The notes beneath the pieces are model-generated. The model was not told where the DNA came from. It searched no databases and saw only the letters and a program-made list of their open reading frames with translations. The translations under genes were made by a program, and so were the position numbers. Of a stretch of 14,337 nucleotides of DNA, positions 7,431 through 14,337 are shown one piece after another (position 1 is the stretch's first letter; each line of letters begins with the position of its first letter). The DNA is from an uncultured bacterium. GTDB lineage: Bacteria; Methylomirabilota; Methylomirabilia; Rokubacteriales; CSP1-6. Location: positions 1-14,337 of the forward strand of contig CAMLFJ010000020.1 in the NCBI GenBank assembly GCA_946479205.1, in the 5' to 3' direction.

Positions 7431-7465
7431 CCCCTCACCCTGCCCTCTCCCCCGAGGGGAGAGGG
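7431..7465 (+). repeat. Palindromic intergenic repeat, copy B
   Basis: Identical over 35 bp to copy A at 6649-6683 (36 bp counting the next base), with hairpin arms at 7443-7452 and 7456-7465. It lies between the stop of the minus-strand LLM gene (7483) and the start of the broken methyltransferase (7418). With copy A it brackets the methyltransferase as a direct repeat 782 bp apart. In the minus-strand transcript the hairpin would follow the LLM stop by about 17 bases. No clear U-tract follows, so it is more like a REP-type stabiliser or weak terminator than a canonical terminator. Confidence 0.9.
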
Positions 7466-7482
7466 TCATAGGGAGGAGAGGC

Positions 7483-8543
7483 TCATCGGAAGCGGGGCAT
7501 GACCTCGCGGGCAAAGAGCTCCATGGAGCGGCGCACCTTGTCCTCGGGCAGACCGCCGAAGCTCATCCAGCACAGGACCTGCCCCACGCCCAGCTGGCGC
7601 ATCTGCTCGATGTGGCGCGCCACCGTGTCGGGGGAGCCGAAGGCCAGCGTCTCGGCGACGAGCCCGTCCCACGTGATCTTCGAGAGCCGCTCCGCCATGG
7701 CCCGGAAGCCCGGCTGCAGCGCGGGATGGCTGTCCTCGATCCGCTCGGGGATGACGAACTTCCGGAACGACTCCTGGTACCACATCTCCGCGTCCTTCGC
7801 CTCGGCCAGCGCCTGCGCGTCGGTGGGCGCCACGTAGATCTGGCGCGAGACGCCCCACCGGGCGAGCAGCCCCGCGATGTCGGCGGGGTTGCGGCCGGCC
7901 TTCTGCAGCGTCGTCACGTAGCGGTCGCGGGTGGCCGCGAGCTGCTCCACGCCGCCGAAGAGGATCGAGTTGAGCATGGGCCAGCCGCGGAGCGCGGTGC
8001 CCTCGATGCTGTCCGGCGACACGCACACCTGGTAGACCGGCGGGTGCGGCCGCTGCACGGGCTTGGGGATCACCCGCACGTCGTCGATCTGGAAGAAGCG
8101 GCCGTCGTAGCTGAACCGCTCCTCGGTCCAGGCGCGCACCATGATCTGCGCGGCCTCGTCGAAGCGCTCGCGGCTCTCCACCTGCGGGATGCGATAGCCG
8201 CGGAACTCCGACGGGCGGTTGCCCCGGCCGATCCCCACGTCGAGGCGGCCCTTCGAGATGATGTCCACCAGGGCCATCTGCTCGGCCAGCCGGATCGGAT
8301 CGTGGAAGGGCAGGATCGCGGCGGCGAGGCCGATCCGGATCCGGGACGTCCGCGAGGCCACCGCGCAGGCGAGCGTGGCCGGGTCCACCGAGAGGCCGTA
8401 GTCGATGAAGTGGTGCTCGGTGAGCCACACCTCGTCGAAGCCCAGCTCTTCCGACCACACCATCTGGTCGAGCTCGCGCGCGATGATGTCGGCGTGCCGC
8501 TGGCCCGGCGGAGCCTGCAGGAAGAAGTAGGTCCCGAAGCGCA

Positions 8544-8544
<1 letters not shown>
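7483..8544 (-). CDS. LLM-class flavin-dependent oxidoreductase (luciferase-like monooxygenase)
   Basis: A 353-residue cytoplasmic protein of the bacterial luciferase-like monooxygenase superfamily (PF00296). Recognisable segments are MRFGTYFFLQAPPGQRHAD at the N-terminus, GFDEVWLTEHHFIDYGLSVDP (about 35-55), RIRIGLAAAILPFHDPIRLAEQMALVDIISKGRLDVGIGRG (about 68-108) and RPHPPVYQVCVSPDSIE. The EHHF motif and the 'AE..a.lD.lS.GR...G.GRG' block are hallmarks of this group. These enzymes use reduced FMN, usually from a separate reductase, to oxygenate small organic molecules. The ATG at 8544 shares one base with the stop of the upstream livF (TGATG), and GGGGGTGG lies just before it, so it belongs to the LIV operon. 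It may oxidise the imported compound. It is only distantly like the other LLM protein at 5714-6646; the substrate is unknown. Confidence 0.92.
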
Positions 8545-9228
<684 letters not shown>

Positions 9229-9239
<11 letters not shown>

Positions 9240-9969
9240 GGTAGATCTCCCGCACCTGGGGGTCGGCCTTCACCTGCTCGCGGGGACCGTCGGCGATGAC
9301 GCGGCCGTAGTGGAGCACGGTGACCATGTCGGAGAGCTCGAGCGCGATGTCCATGTCGTGCTCGATCATGAGCACGGTGATCTCGGGATCGAGCCGGCGC
9401 AGGAGCCCGGCCATCAGCCGCGACTCCGCGGGCGAGAGGCCGGCGGTGGGCTCGTCCAGCAGCAGCACGCGCGGCTGCCCGGCCAGGGCCAGCGCGATCT
9501 CGAGCTGGCGCTGCTCGCCGTGCGAGAGATTGCGCACGACCGCGTCCCCGAGCTTCTCCAGCTCGAGCCGCTGGAGCGCGGTGCGCGCCCGCTCGTGCAG
9601 GGCCGGGTAGCGGCCCACCGGGCGCAGCATCGAGAAGCGCACCGGCGAATGGGCCTGCACCGCGAGCAGGCAGTTCTCCAGCACGCTGAGATCGGGGAAG
9701 AGATTGGTGATCTGGAACGTGCGGGCCAGGCCGAGCGCCGCGCGCTGGTGCGCGGGGGCATGCGTCACGTCGCGCCCGAAGAGCGCGATCCGGCCCGAGC
9801 TGAGCGGCATCGCGCCCGCGATGAGGTTGAAGAGCGTGGTCTTCCCCGCGCCGTTCGGGCCGATGAGCGCGCGGCGCTCGCCCGGGCGAACGGTCAGCGT
9901 CACGCGGTCCACGGCCTGGAGGCCGCCGAAGGCGCGGCAGACGTCGTCGAGGCGGAGGGCGAGGTCCAT
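9229..9969 (-). CDS. livG: LIV-type ABC transporter ATP-binding protein (LivG family)
   Basis: A 246-residue ATPase subunit with Walker A GPNGAGKT (37-44), the Q-loop in TFQITNLFPDLSVLEN (84-99), signature LSHGE (148-152), Walker B VLLLDEP (168-174) and switch histidine H204 in IEHDM. It is shorter than livG at 296-1051 and clearly divergent from it, so this is a separate transporter set, not a recent duplicate. I chose the ATG at 9969. A GTG at 9978 is in frame but lies inside the palindromic repeat at 9971-10005. From that same repeat GGTGAG, about 4-5 bases upstream, would act as ribosome binding site for the ATG. The stop overlaps the next gene, livF, by 11 bases. It forms the ATPase pair with that LivF. 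Confidence 0.95.
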
Positions 9970-9970
9970 C

Positions 9971-10005
9971 CCCCTCACCCTGCTCTCTCCCCCGAGGGGA
10001 GAGGG
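9971..10005 (+). repeat. Palindromic intergenic repeat, copy C (between binding protein and livG)
   Basis: Same 35 bp unit as copies A and B with a single C-to-T change at 9984, giving one G-T wobble/mismatch in the stem. Arms are 9983-9992 and 9996-10005 with a cga loop. It fills the gap between the binding-protein stop (10010-10012) and the livG ATG (9967-9969). In the mRNA the hairpin begins 4 bases after the stop, and its flank supplies the purine-rich GGTGAGGGGG directly before the livG start. This placement resembles the E. coli malE-malF REP, which protects the binding-protein message from 3' decay. Confidence 0.9.
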
Positions 10006-10009
10006 AGAA

Positions 10010-11251
10010 CTAGCAGTGCTTGCACGGGGGGTAGTCGCGGGAGTAGAGCGGCGTCTTCATGTACTCCTCGGGGTTGTACTTGTAGAACTGACCCACCGCC
10101 GGGAAGGTGGCGATCACCGTGTTCTGCAGCTTGCCGCCGACCTTCTCGACCTTCCGTACATAGATGGTCTGGACCGGGTTGTTCCACTGATCCACCGTGA
10201 TGGGCCCGCGCGGGGCGTCCTTCAGCTCGACCTTGCGCAGCGCGGCCAGCAGCGCATCGCGATCCTCCACCTTGCCGCCGACCGCCTTGATGGCCTCCAC
10301 GATCCAGCGCGTACCGGTGTACGTGGCCTCCGAGTAGTAGGACGAGCTCTTGCCGGCCTTGGCCTCGAACGCGGCCGCGAACTTCTTGTTCTGCGGCGTG
10401 TCGATGGCCGCCGAGTAGTGGAGCGGCGTGATCGTGCCGATGGCCTCGTCCCCCATCTGGGGCAGCACCGACTCGTCGGTGGTGGTGCCGCCGCCCAGCA
10501 GCGGCACCTTGCCCTTGAGCCCCGCGTCTTCGTACTGCTTCATGAACTGCAGGGCGAGGCGTCCCACGAAGAGCGCCAGCACCGCGTCGGTGTCGCGGCG
10601 GATCTGGGCCAGGAACGGGCTGAAGTCGTTGGTGTTGAGCGGCGTCCAGATCTTCTGCACGACCTGCCCGCCGTTGCCCTCGAAGGCGTGCTGGAAGCCG
10701 CCCACCGTCTCCCAGCCGAAGGCGTAGTCCATGCCGATCGTCACCACGCGCTTGTACACGAGCGTCTTCGCGACCCACTCGCCGAACGGGTGCAGGGGCT
10801 GGCTCGTGGTCCAGCCGGTGCGCACGATCCACTTGGCGGGCTTGCGCTGCGTGAGATCGTCGGCCGCGATGACCGGGAACGTGGTGGGCACGCGCCCGGC
10901 GTCCACGTAGGGCTGGAGCGCATAACCGGTGGAGGCCAGCAGCCCCCCGGTGAGCACGTGCACCTTGTCCTGATCCACCAGCTTGCGGGCCTTGATGAGC
11001 GCGCCGGCCGGCGTCCCCTCGGTGTCCTCCACGATCAGCTCGATCTTCCGGCCGGCCGCGCTGCGCCCGATCTCGTCGAGGTAGAGCTCGGCGCCGGCCA
11101 GCATGTCCTTGCCGGTGGCCGAGAAGGCCCCGCTCAGCGGCACGAGCAGCCCGATCTTGATCGGCCCGCTCTGGGTGGAGGCGGCGCCCGGAAAGATGGC
11201 CGCCGCCCCCACCGCGAGCAGCGCCAGGAGTACGCTTCGCCGGATCTTCAT
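10010..11251 (-). CDS. LIV-type ABC transporter periplasmic substrate-binding protein
   Basis: A 413-residue periplasmic binding protein of the type 1 fold (Peripla_BP_6, LivJ/LivK-like). A Sec signal peptide (KIRR, hydrophobic core, then GAAS near residue 25) has no lipobox cysteine, so the protein is probably soluble in the periplasm. The mature protein begins PIKIGLLVPLSGAFSATGKDMLAGAELYLDEI, the standard first strand-helix, and continues through VHVLTGGLLASTGYAL, VVTIGMDYAFGWETVGGFQHAF and FSPFLAQIRRDTDAVLALFVG. Residues YSEATYTGTRWIVEAI belong to the second lobe. The only two cysteines are C410 and C413, at the very C-terminus (PPCKHC). The ATG at 11251 has a strong AAGGAG 6 bases upstream (11263-11258), the best ribosome binding site in the operon. 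It lies between livM and livG. Its divergence from true leucine-binding proteins and its enzyme neighbours suggest another ligand. Confidence 0.95.
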   Translation of the reverse strand: MKIRRSVLLALLAVGAAAIFPGAASTQSGPIKIGLLVPLSGAFSATGKDMLAGAELYLDEIGRSAAGRKIELIVEDTEGTPAGALIKARKLVDQDKVHVLTGGLLASTGYALQPYVDAGRVPTTFPVIAADDLTQRKPAKWIVRTGWTTSQPLHPFGEWVAKTLVYKRVVTIGMDYAFGWETVGGFQHAFEGNGGQVVQKIWTPLNTNDFSPFLAQIRRDTDAVLALFVGRLALQFMKQYEDAGLKGKVPLLGGGTTTDESVLPQMGDEAIGTITPLHYSAAIDTPQNKKFAAAFEAKAGKSSSYYSEATYTGTRWIVEAIKAVGGKVEDRDALLAALRKVELKDAPRGPITVDQWNNPVQTIYVRKVEKVGGKLQNTVIATFPAVGQFYKYNPEEYMKTPLYSRDYPPCKHC

Positions 11252-11267
11252 GGCCAGCTCCTTGGAA

Positions 11268-12191
11268 TCAGCGGCGCCGTCCGCGCAGGGCGCCGACGAT
11301 GCCGGACGGGGCGAAGAGGATCACGCCGATGTAGACGCCGCCCAGGATGAGCAGCCAGCGCTTGGTGTACACGCTCACGAAGTTCTTGAGGAACACGATG
11401 ACGCCGGCGCCGAGGGCGGGCCCGATCAGGGTGCCGGAGCCGCCGAGCGCCACCATCAGGAGCGTCTCCACCGACGTCACGAGCTGGACGTCATTGGGAC
11501 TGACGAAGCCGTTGTAGTAGGCCCAGAGCGTGCCCGAGAAGCCGCCGAACACGCCGGAGAGGACGAAGGCGGTGTACTTGTGCAGCCACACGTTGTACCC
11601 GAGGGCCTGCATGCGCCCCTCGCTGCCGCGGATGCCGCGCAGCCCGAGGCCGAACGGCGAGATCACCAGCAGGCCCATCAGCGCCCAGGCCAGCGCGGCG
11701 CACCCCAGGCAGAAGTAGTAGAAGGGCACCGGCGCGCTCAGCTCGAGGCCGAGCAGGGCCGGCCGCGGGATCCCCGCGATGCCGTTGTCGCCCTTGGTGA
11801 GCGACACCCAGCGGTAGGCCAGCCCCCAGATCACCATGCCGAGCGCCAGCGTGATCATGAGGAAGTAGGTGCCGGTGGCGCGGATGGCGAACAGCCCGAA
11901 GACGGCCGCGGTCACGGTGGCCAGCGCCACGCCGGCGGCGAGGCAGGCGAGCAGGCCCATCTGGTGCTCGGTGGTCATGATGGCGACCACGTAGGCCCCC
12001 ACCCCGAAGTACGCGGCGTGGCCGAGCGAGGAGAGGCCGGTGTAGCCCAGCAGCACGTCGAGGCTCATGGCCAGGATGGCCACGATCAGGGCCTGGGTGA
12101 GCACGGTGAGCGGGTAGGCCGGGAGCCAGGGGCCGATGAGCGCGAGGATCACGATCACCACCGCGGCGAGTAGCGCGCGGCGCGCGATCAT
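11268..12191 (-). CDS. livM: LIV-type ABC transporter permease (LivM family)
   Basis: A 307-residue inner-membrane permease with about eight to ten hydrophobic segments. Family hallmarks are SLDVLLGYTGLSSLGHAAYF (residues 43-62), the RATGTYFLMITLALGMVIWGL block (about 104-124), SLTKGDNGI before a periplasmic loop, and the cytoplasmic ATPase-contact loop PFGLGLRGIRGSEGRMQALGYNV in the second half. The C-terminal core reads LLMVALGGSGTLIGPALGAGV. The protein ends in a basic tail, LRGRRR. Length is normal for LivM. The ATG at 12191 begins 7 bases after the livH stop, and the binding-protein gene starts 16 bases after its own stop. With LivH it forms the transmembrane pathway; the solute is not identifiable from the sequence. 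Confidence 0.95.
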   Translation of the reverse strand: MIARRALLAAVVIVILALIGPWLPAYPLTVLTQALIVAILAMSLDVLLGYTGLSSLGHAAYFGVGAYVVAIMTTEHQMGLLACLAAGVALATVTAAVFGLFAIRATGTYFLMITLALGMVIWGLAYRWVSLTKGDNGIAGIPRPALLGLELSAPVPFYYFCLGCAALAWALMGLLVISPFGLGLRGIRGSEGRMQALGYNVWLHKYTAFVLSGVFGGFSGTLWAYYNGFVSPNDVQLVTSVETLLMVALGGSGTLIGPALGAGVIVFLKNFVSVYTKRWLLILGGVYIGVILFAPSGIVGALRGRRR

Positions 12192-12198
12192 GCGCGGC

Positions 12199-13059
12199 TC
12201 ATACGCGGCCGAAGAGGCCCGTCGGCCGGATGGCCAGGATGATCGCCATCGGGGCGAAGAGCGTGAAGTAGGACAGCTCGGGGAAGAGCGCCTTGCCGAA
12301 GTTGTCGAGCAGACCGACGAGCAGGCTCCCCGCCACCGCGCCGGGCAGGCTGCCGAGCCCGCCCACGATCACGACGACGAAGGCGTACGGCAGCACCTCG
12401 AAGTCCGCGCCCGGGTACACGCCGAGGAACCCGCCGCCGATCACCCCGCCCAGCGCGGCCAGCGCGGCGCCGAGCCCGAAGACGAACAGCGACACGCGCG
12501 GCACGTTGATGCCCACGCCCCCGGCCATCTCCGCGTCGTCCACCGCGGCGCGGATCATCGCGCCCACGCGGGTGCGGTCCATCGCGAGCCAGAGCGCCAG
12601 CCCCACCACCACCGCCACCCCCACGATGAAGATGCGGAAGATCGGGAACACCGCGCCGCCCAGGCGCACGGTCCCGGTCAGCAGCTTCGGGATCGGCACC
12701 GTGTACGGATCCCCGCCCCAGATCAGCAGCGCCAGGTCCTGGAAGATCAGCGCGAAGCCGATGGTCATCAGCACCTGGCCGAGCGTCTCGCCGCGCAGCC
12801 GGCGCAGGAAGAAGCGCTCCATGCCCATGCCGATCAGCCCGATGGCCACCGCGCCGGCCAGGCACGCCAGCGCGAAGCTCTGCGTGCGCAGCGCCACCGT
12901 GAGCCCGACGTAGCCGCCCAGCATGAAGTAGGAGCCGTGCGCCAGGTTGACGATGCGCATGACGCCGAAGATGAGCGAGAGGCCGCTGGCCAGCAGGAAG
13001 AGGAGCGCGCCGTAGGAGAGCCCGTTGAACGACTGCGCGATCCAGAACTCGGCGCTCAC
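12199..13059 (-). CDS. livH: LIV-type ABC transporter permease (LivH family)
   Basis: A 286-residue inner-membrane permease with about eight hydrophobic segments. The N-terminus FNGLSYGALLFLLASGLSLI, then FGVMRIVNLAHGSYFMLGGYVG, is the most conserved LivH signature. The TIGFALIFQDLALLIWG block follows, then the cytoplasmic coupling loop DRTRVGAMIRAAVDDAEMAGGVGINV that contacts the ATPases. The C-terminal core is FVVVIVGGLGSLPGAVAGSLLVG. It is complete and of usual length. The start is a GTG at 13059, 15 bases after the amidohydrolase stop, with only a weak GGGG ribosome binding site, so translation may depend on the gene before it. It is the first transporter gene of the operon. Confidence 0.95.
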   Translation of the reverse strand: MSAEFWIAQSFNGLSYGALLFLLASGLSLIFGVMRIVNLAHGSYFMLGGYVGLTVALRTQSFALACLAGAVAIGLIGMGMERFFLRRLRGETLGQVLMTIGFALIFQDLALLIWGGDPYTVPIPKLLTGTVRLGGAVFPIFRIFIVGVAVVVGLALWLAMDRTRVGAMIRAAVDDAEMAGGVGINVPRVSLFVFGLGAALAALGGVIGGGFLGVYPGADFEVLPYAFVVVIVGGLGSLPGAVAGSLLVGLLDNFGKALFPELSYFTLFAPMAIILAIRPTGLFGRV

Positions 13060-13074
13060 GCCCCGAGCCCGATC

Positions 13075-14079
13075 CTAGCGGAGGCGCAGCAGCCGGGCGG
13101 CGTTCCCGCGAACCACCTTGGCCTGGTCGGCCCGCGAGAGCTTGACGCCTTTGTCGAGGATGATGTCGAGCGGCCGGTCGTAGCCCATGTCGAAGCAGAA
13201 ATCGGTGCCGAGCATCACCCGGTCCACGCCGACGGTGTCGATGAGATACCGCAGCGCGCCCGGATCGTGGCTGATCGTGTCGTAGGTGAAGCGGCGCAGG
13301 TACTCCTTCACCGGCTTCCTGGCCGCCTTGTTCGCCTCCGGCCGCACCTTCTGCCCGCGCTGCAGCCGCCCCCACACCAGCGGGAACGTGCCGCCCGCGT
13401 GCGGCAGGATCACCTGCAGCTTCGGCAGCCGATCCAGCACGCCCCCGAAGATGAGGTGGGCCGCCGCGATGCCGGTGTCGTACGGGTTGCCGAGCAGGTT
13501 GGTGAGGTAGTAGGGCCGCAGGCGCTCCGCCCCGTTGACGTTGAACGGGTGGAGCCCCACCGGCAGCCCCAGCTCCTGGCAGCGCTGGAACACCGGGAAG
13601 AACTCGGGCTCGTCCAGGTCCCGCCCGTTGACGTTGGTGCCCATGTAGACCGCGCGCACGCCGGGCAGCTTGGCGGCCCGGTCGAGCTCGGCCAGGGCCA
13701 GCGTCGTGTCCTGCATCGGCAGCGTGGCGCAGACCACGAAGCGGTCGGGATAGGCGGTGTGCGCCTCGCTGGCCCCGTCGTTCCACTCCCGCGCCAGCCG
13801 CCGGCCGAGCTGGCCCTGCGCCCAGTACACCATCGGCGCGGTGAGCGAGAGGGCCTGGACGGCCACGCCCTGCTTGTTCATGGAGGCCACGCGCTTGGGC
13901 AGGTCGTAGTAGCGCGCCTCGAGCGGCGGGGTGCGCGAGCCCTTCACGTCGATGGCGGGCCCGGCCGGGCTCGAGCGGTCGATGCTGCCGCCGGAGAGGG
14001 CGCCGCCGTCCTCGATGGCGCGCAGGAAGCGCTCGGGGAAGAAGTGCGCGTGGACGTCGATGCCCTGGGGCGCTGCCAC
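13075..14079 (-). CDS. Amidohydrolase-family (ACMSD-like) metal-dependent hydrolase/decarboxylase
   Basis: A 334-residue cytoplasmic TIM-barrel enzyme of amidohydrolase-2 (PF04909), the group of aminocarboxymuconate-semialdehyde decarboxylase (ACMSD) and related decarboxylases or hydrolases. The metal site is complete: H10 and H12 in DVHAHFFP, H177 in GLHPFN, H227 in LPHAGGTFP and D293 in LGTDFCFDMGYDRP. The ILPHAGG and LGTDF blocks are standard for the ACMSD branch. The enzyme probably uses one divalent metal ion to decarboxylate or hydrolyse a small aromatic or unsaturated acid. The GTG at 14079 is the only start that keeps the metal-binding strand whole. It has no Shine-Dalgarno, but -10-like hexamers lie just upstream (14087-14097). 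As first gene of the LIV operon it likely acts on the imported compound or its breakdown product; the exact substrate is unknown. Confidence 0.92.
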   Translation of the reverse strand: MAAPQGIDVHAHFFPERFLRAIEDGGALSGGSIDRSSPAGPAIDVKGSRTPPLEARYYDLPKRVASMNKQGVAVQALSLTAPMVYWAQGQLGRRLAREWNDGASEAHTAYPDRFVVCATLPMQDTTLALAELDRAAKLPGVRAVYMGTNVNGRDLDEPEFFPVFQRCQELGLPVGLHPFNVNGAERLRPYYLTNLLGNPYDTGIAAAHLIFGGVLDRLPKLQVILPHAGGTFPLVWGRLQRGQKVRPEANKAARKPVKEYLRRFTYDTISHDPGALRYLIDTVGVDRVMLGTDFCFDMGYDRPLDIILDKGVKLSRADQAKVVRGNAARLLRLR

Positions 14080-14086
14080 GGGCGGG

Positions 14087-14097
14087 ATTCTACTATA
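14087..14097 (-). promoter_or_regulatory. -10 region upstream of the amidohydrolase/LIV operon
   Basis: On the minus strand TATAGT (14097-14092) and TAGAAT (14092-14087) overlap, each matching the -10 consensus at 5 of 6 positions. They form an AT-rich patch in otherwise very GC-rich sequence. TAGAAT ends 7 bases before the GTG at 14079, so the transcript would be leaderless or carry a leader of a few bases. No clear -35 is seen at 16-18 bases. This is the most likely promoter of the right-hand operon. Confidence 0.5.
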
Positions 14098-14101
14098 GAA
14101 G

Positions 14102-14337
14102 CTAGTCTGTCGTCCGGTACTGGCTGGGCGGCACCAGACGGTACTTGAGCGGGTCCGACTTCACCAGCAGGTCGGCATAATCGCGGTCGAAATTGGCGCG
14201 GGTGCCCGACCGATTGTTCTCGACCACCTCGACGCCGCGCATGTAGTAGCTGAACCCCTTGTTGGCGCGGTCGTACGCTTCGCTCTGCCCGCGCGCGGCG
14301 CCGTTCACCGATTCGTACATCGTGTCCGTGCCCGCGT
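14102..14337 (-). CDS. Hypothetical protein, C-terminal part (runs off right edge)
   Basis: An open frame from the window edge to a TAG at 14102-14104, giving about 77 residues and ending SDPLKYRLVPPSQYRTTD. There is an ATG at 14320, but the frame is open through it to the edge and no Shine-Dalgarno precedes it, so this is probably the tail of a longer protein. The visible part is polar and rich in Tyr, Asn, Arg and Asp (SYYMRGVEVVENNRSGTR, NFDRDYADLLVKS). It has no membrane segment or motif I recognise. Codon use and lack of stops in a clearly non-shadow composition support a real gene. It lies upstream of the amidohydrolase on the same strand, but a promoter-like patch separates them, so it may not belong to that operon. 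Confidence 0.6.
   Translation of the reverse strand, partial: AGTDTMYESVNGAARGQSEAYDRANKGFSYYMRGVEVVENNRSGTRANFDRDYADLLVKSDPLKYRLVPPSQYRTTD

Noticed and set aside
9970..9978. Alternative GTG start for livG inside the palindromic repeat
   Set aside because: The ATG at 9969 gives the family N-terminus and has GGTGAG at a usable distance, whereas the GTG would place the start within the repeat with the hairpin over its ribosome binding region.
12136..14148. A 670-codon open frame on the plus strand opposite livH and the amidohydrolase
   Set aside because: Its translation is dominated by His, Arg, Gln, Glu, Asp and Pro with no domain. It lies antisense to three well-supported genes and is an expected by-product of GC-rich third codon positions.

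Overview
The window is a GC-rich, gene-dense bacterial chromosome segment with no RNA genes, CRISPR arrays or insertion sequences that I can recognise. It holds two branched-chain-amino-acid-type (LIV/HAAT) ABC importer loci, two luciferase-like (LLM) flavin/F420 oxidoreductases, an ACMSD-type amidohydrolase, a 'cyclase-family' metal hydrolase and a membrane adenylate cyclase. This mix resembles environmental, metagenome-derived lineages such as Rokubacteria/Methylomirabilota or soil proteobacteria. That is an inference from gene content and base composition only.

Layout. (1) 1-3140, minus strand: a tightly packed operon read right to left. It encodes a secreted LVIVD-type beta-propeller protein, a cyclase-family hydrolase, LivG, and a LivF cut by the left edge; each junction is a 4-base ATGA overlap. 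(2) 3141-3254: a divergent promoter region. (3) 3255-6646, plus strand: a 3-hydroxyisobutyrate-dehydrogenase-like reductase, a six-helix HAMP adenylate/guanylate cyclase and an LLM oxidoreductase, closely spaced. (4) 6653-14079, minus strand: an amidohydrolase, LivH, LivM, a periplasmic binding protein, LivG, LivF, a second LLM oxidoreductase and a methyltransferase gene broken by a one-base frameshift, in transcription order. (5) 14102-14337: the C-terminal end of an unrecognised protein running off the right edge.

How the genes may work together. The right-hand locus has every part of a LIV importer (binding protein, two permeases, two ATPases) flanked by an amidohydrolase and a flavin monooxygenase-like enzyme. 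The left-hand locus couples LIV ATPases to a cyclase-family hydrolase and an exported propeller. Both look like uptake-plus-catabolism modules for small organic acids, amides or aromatic-derived compounds rather than plain amino-acid importers; the substrates cannot be read from the sequence.

The most notable non-coding signal is a 35-36 bp palindromic repeat present three times in the same orientation. Two identical copies bracket the broken methyltransferase gene. The third fills the gap between the binding-protein stop codon and the livG start, where it could set different expression levels for the two and also supplies the livG Shine-Dalgarno sequence. Several genes (adenylate cyclase, amidohydrolase, perhaps the dehydrogenase) lack a Shine-Dalgarno but have a -10-like hexamer a few bases before the start codon, suggesting leaderless transcripts. 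I did not find a clearly new multi-gene system; the repeat-controlled importer operon and the propeller/hydrolase/LIV operon are the best candidates for follow-up.
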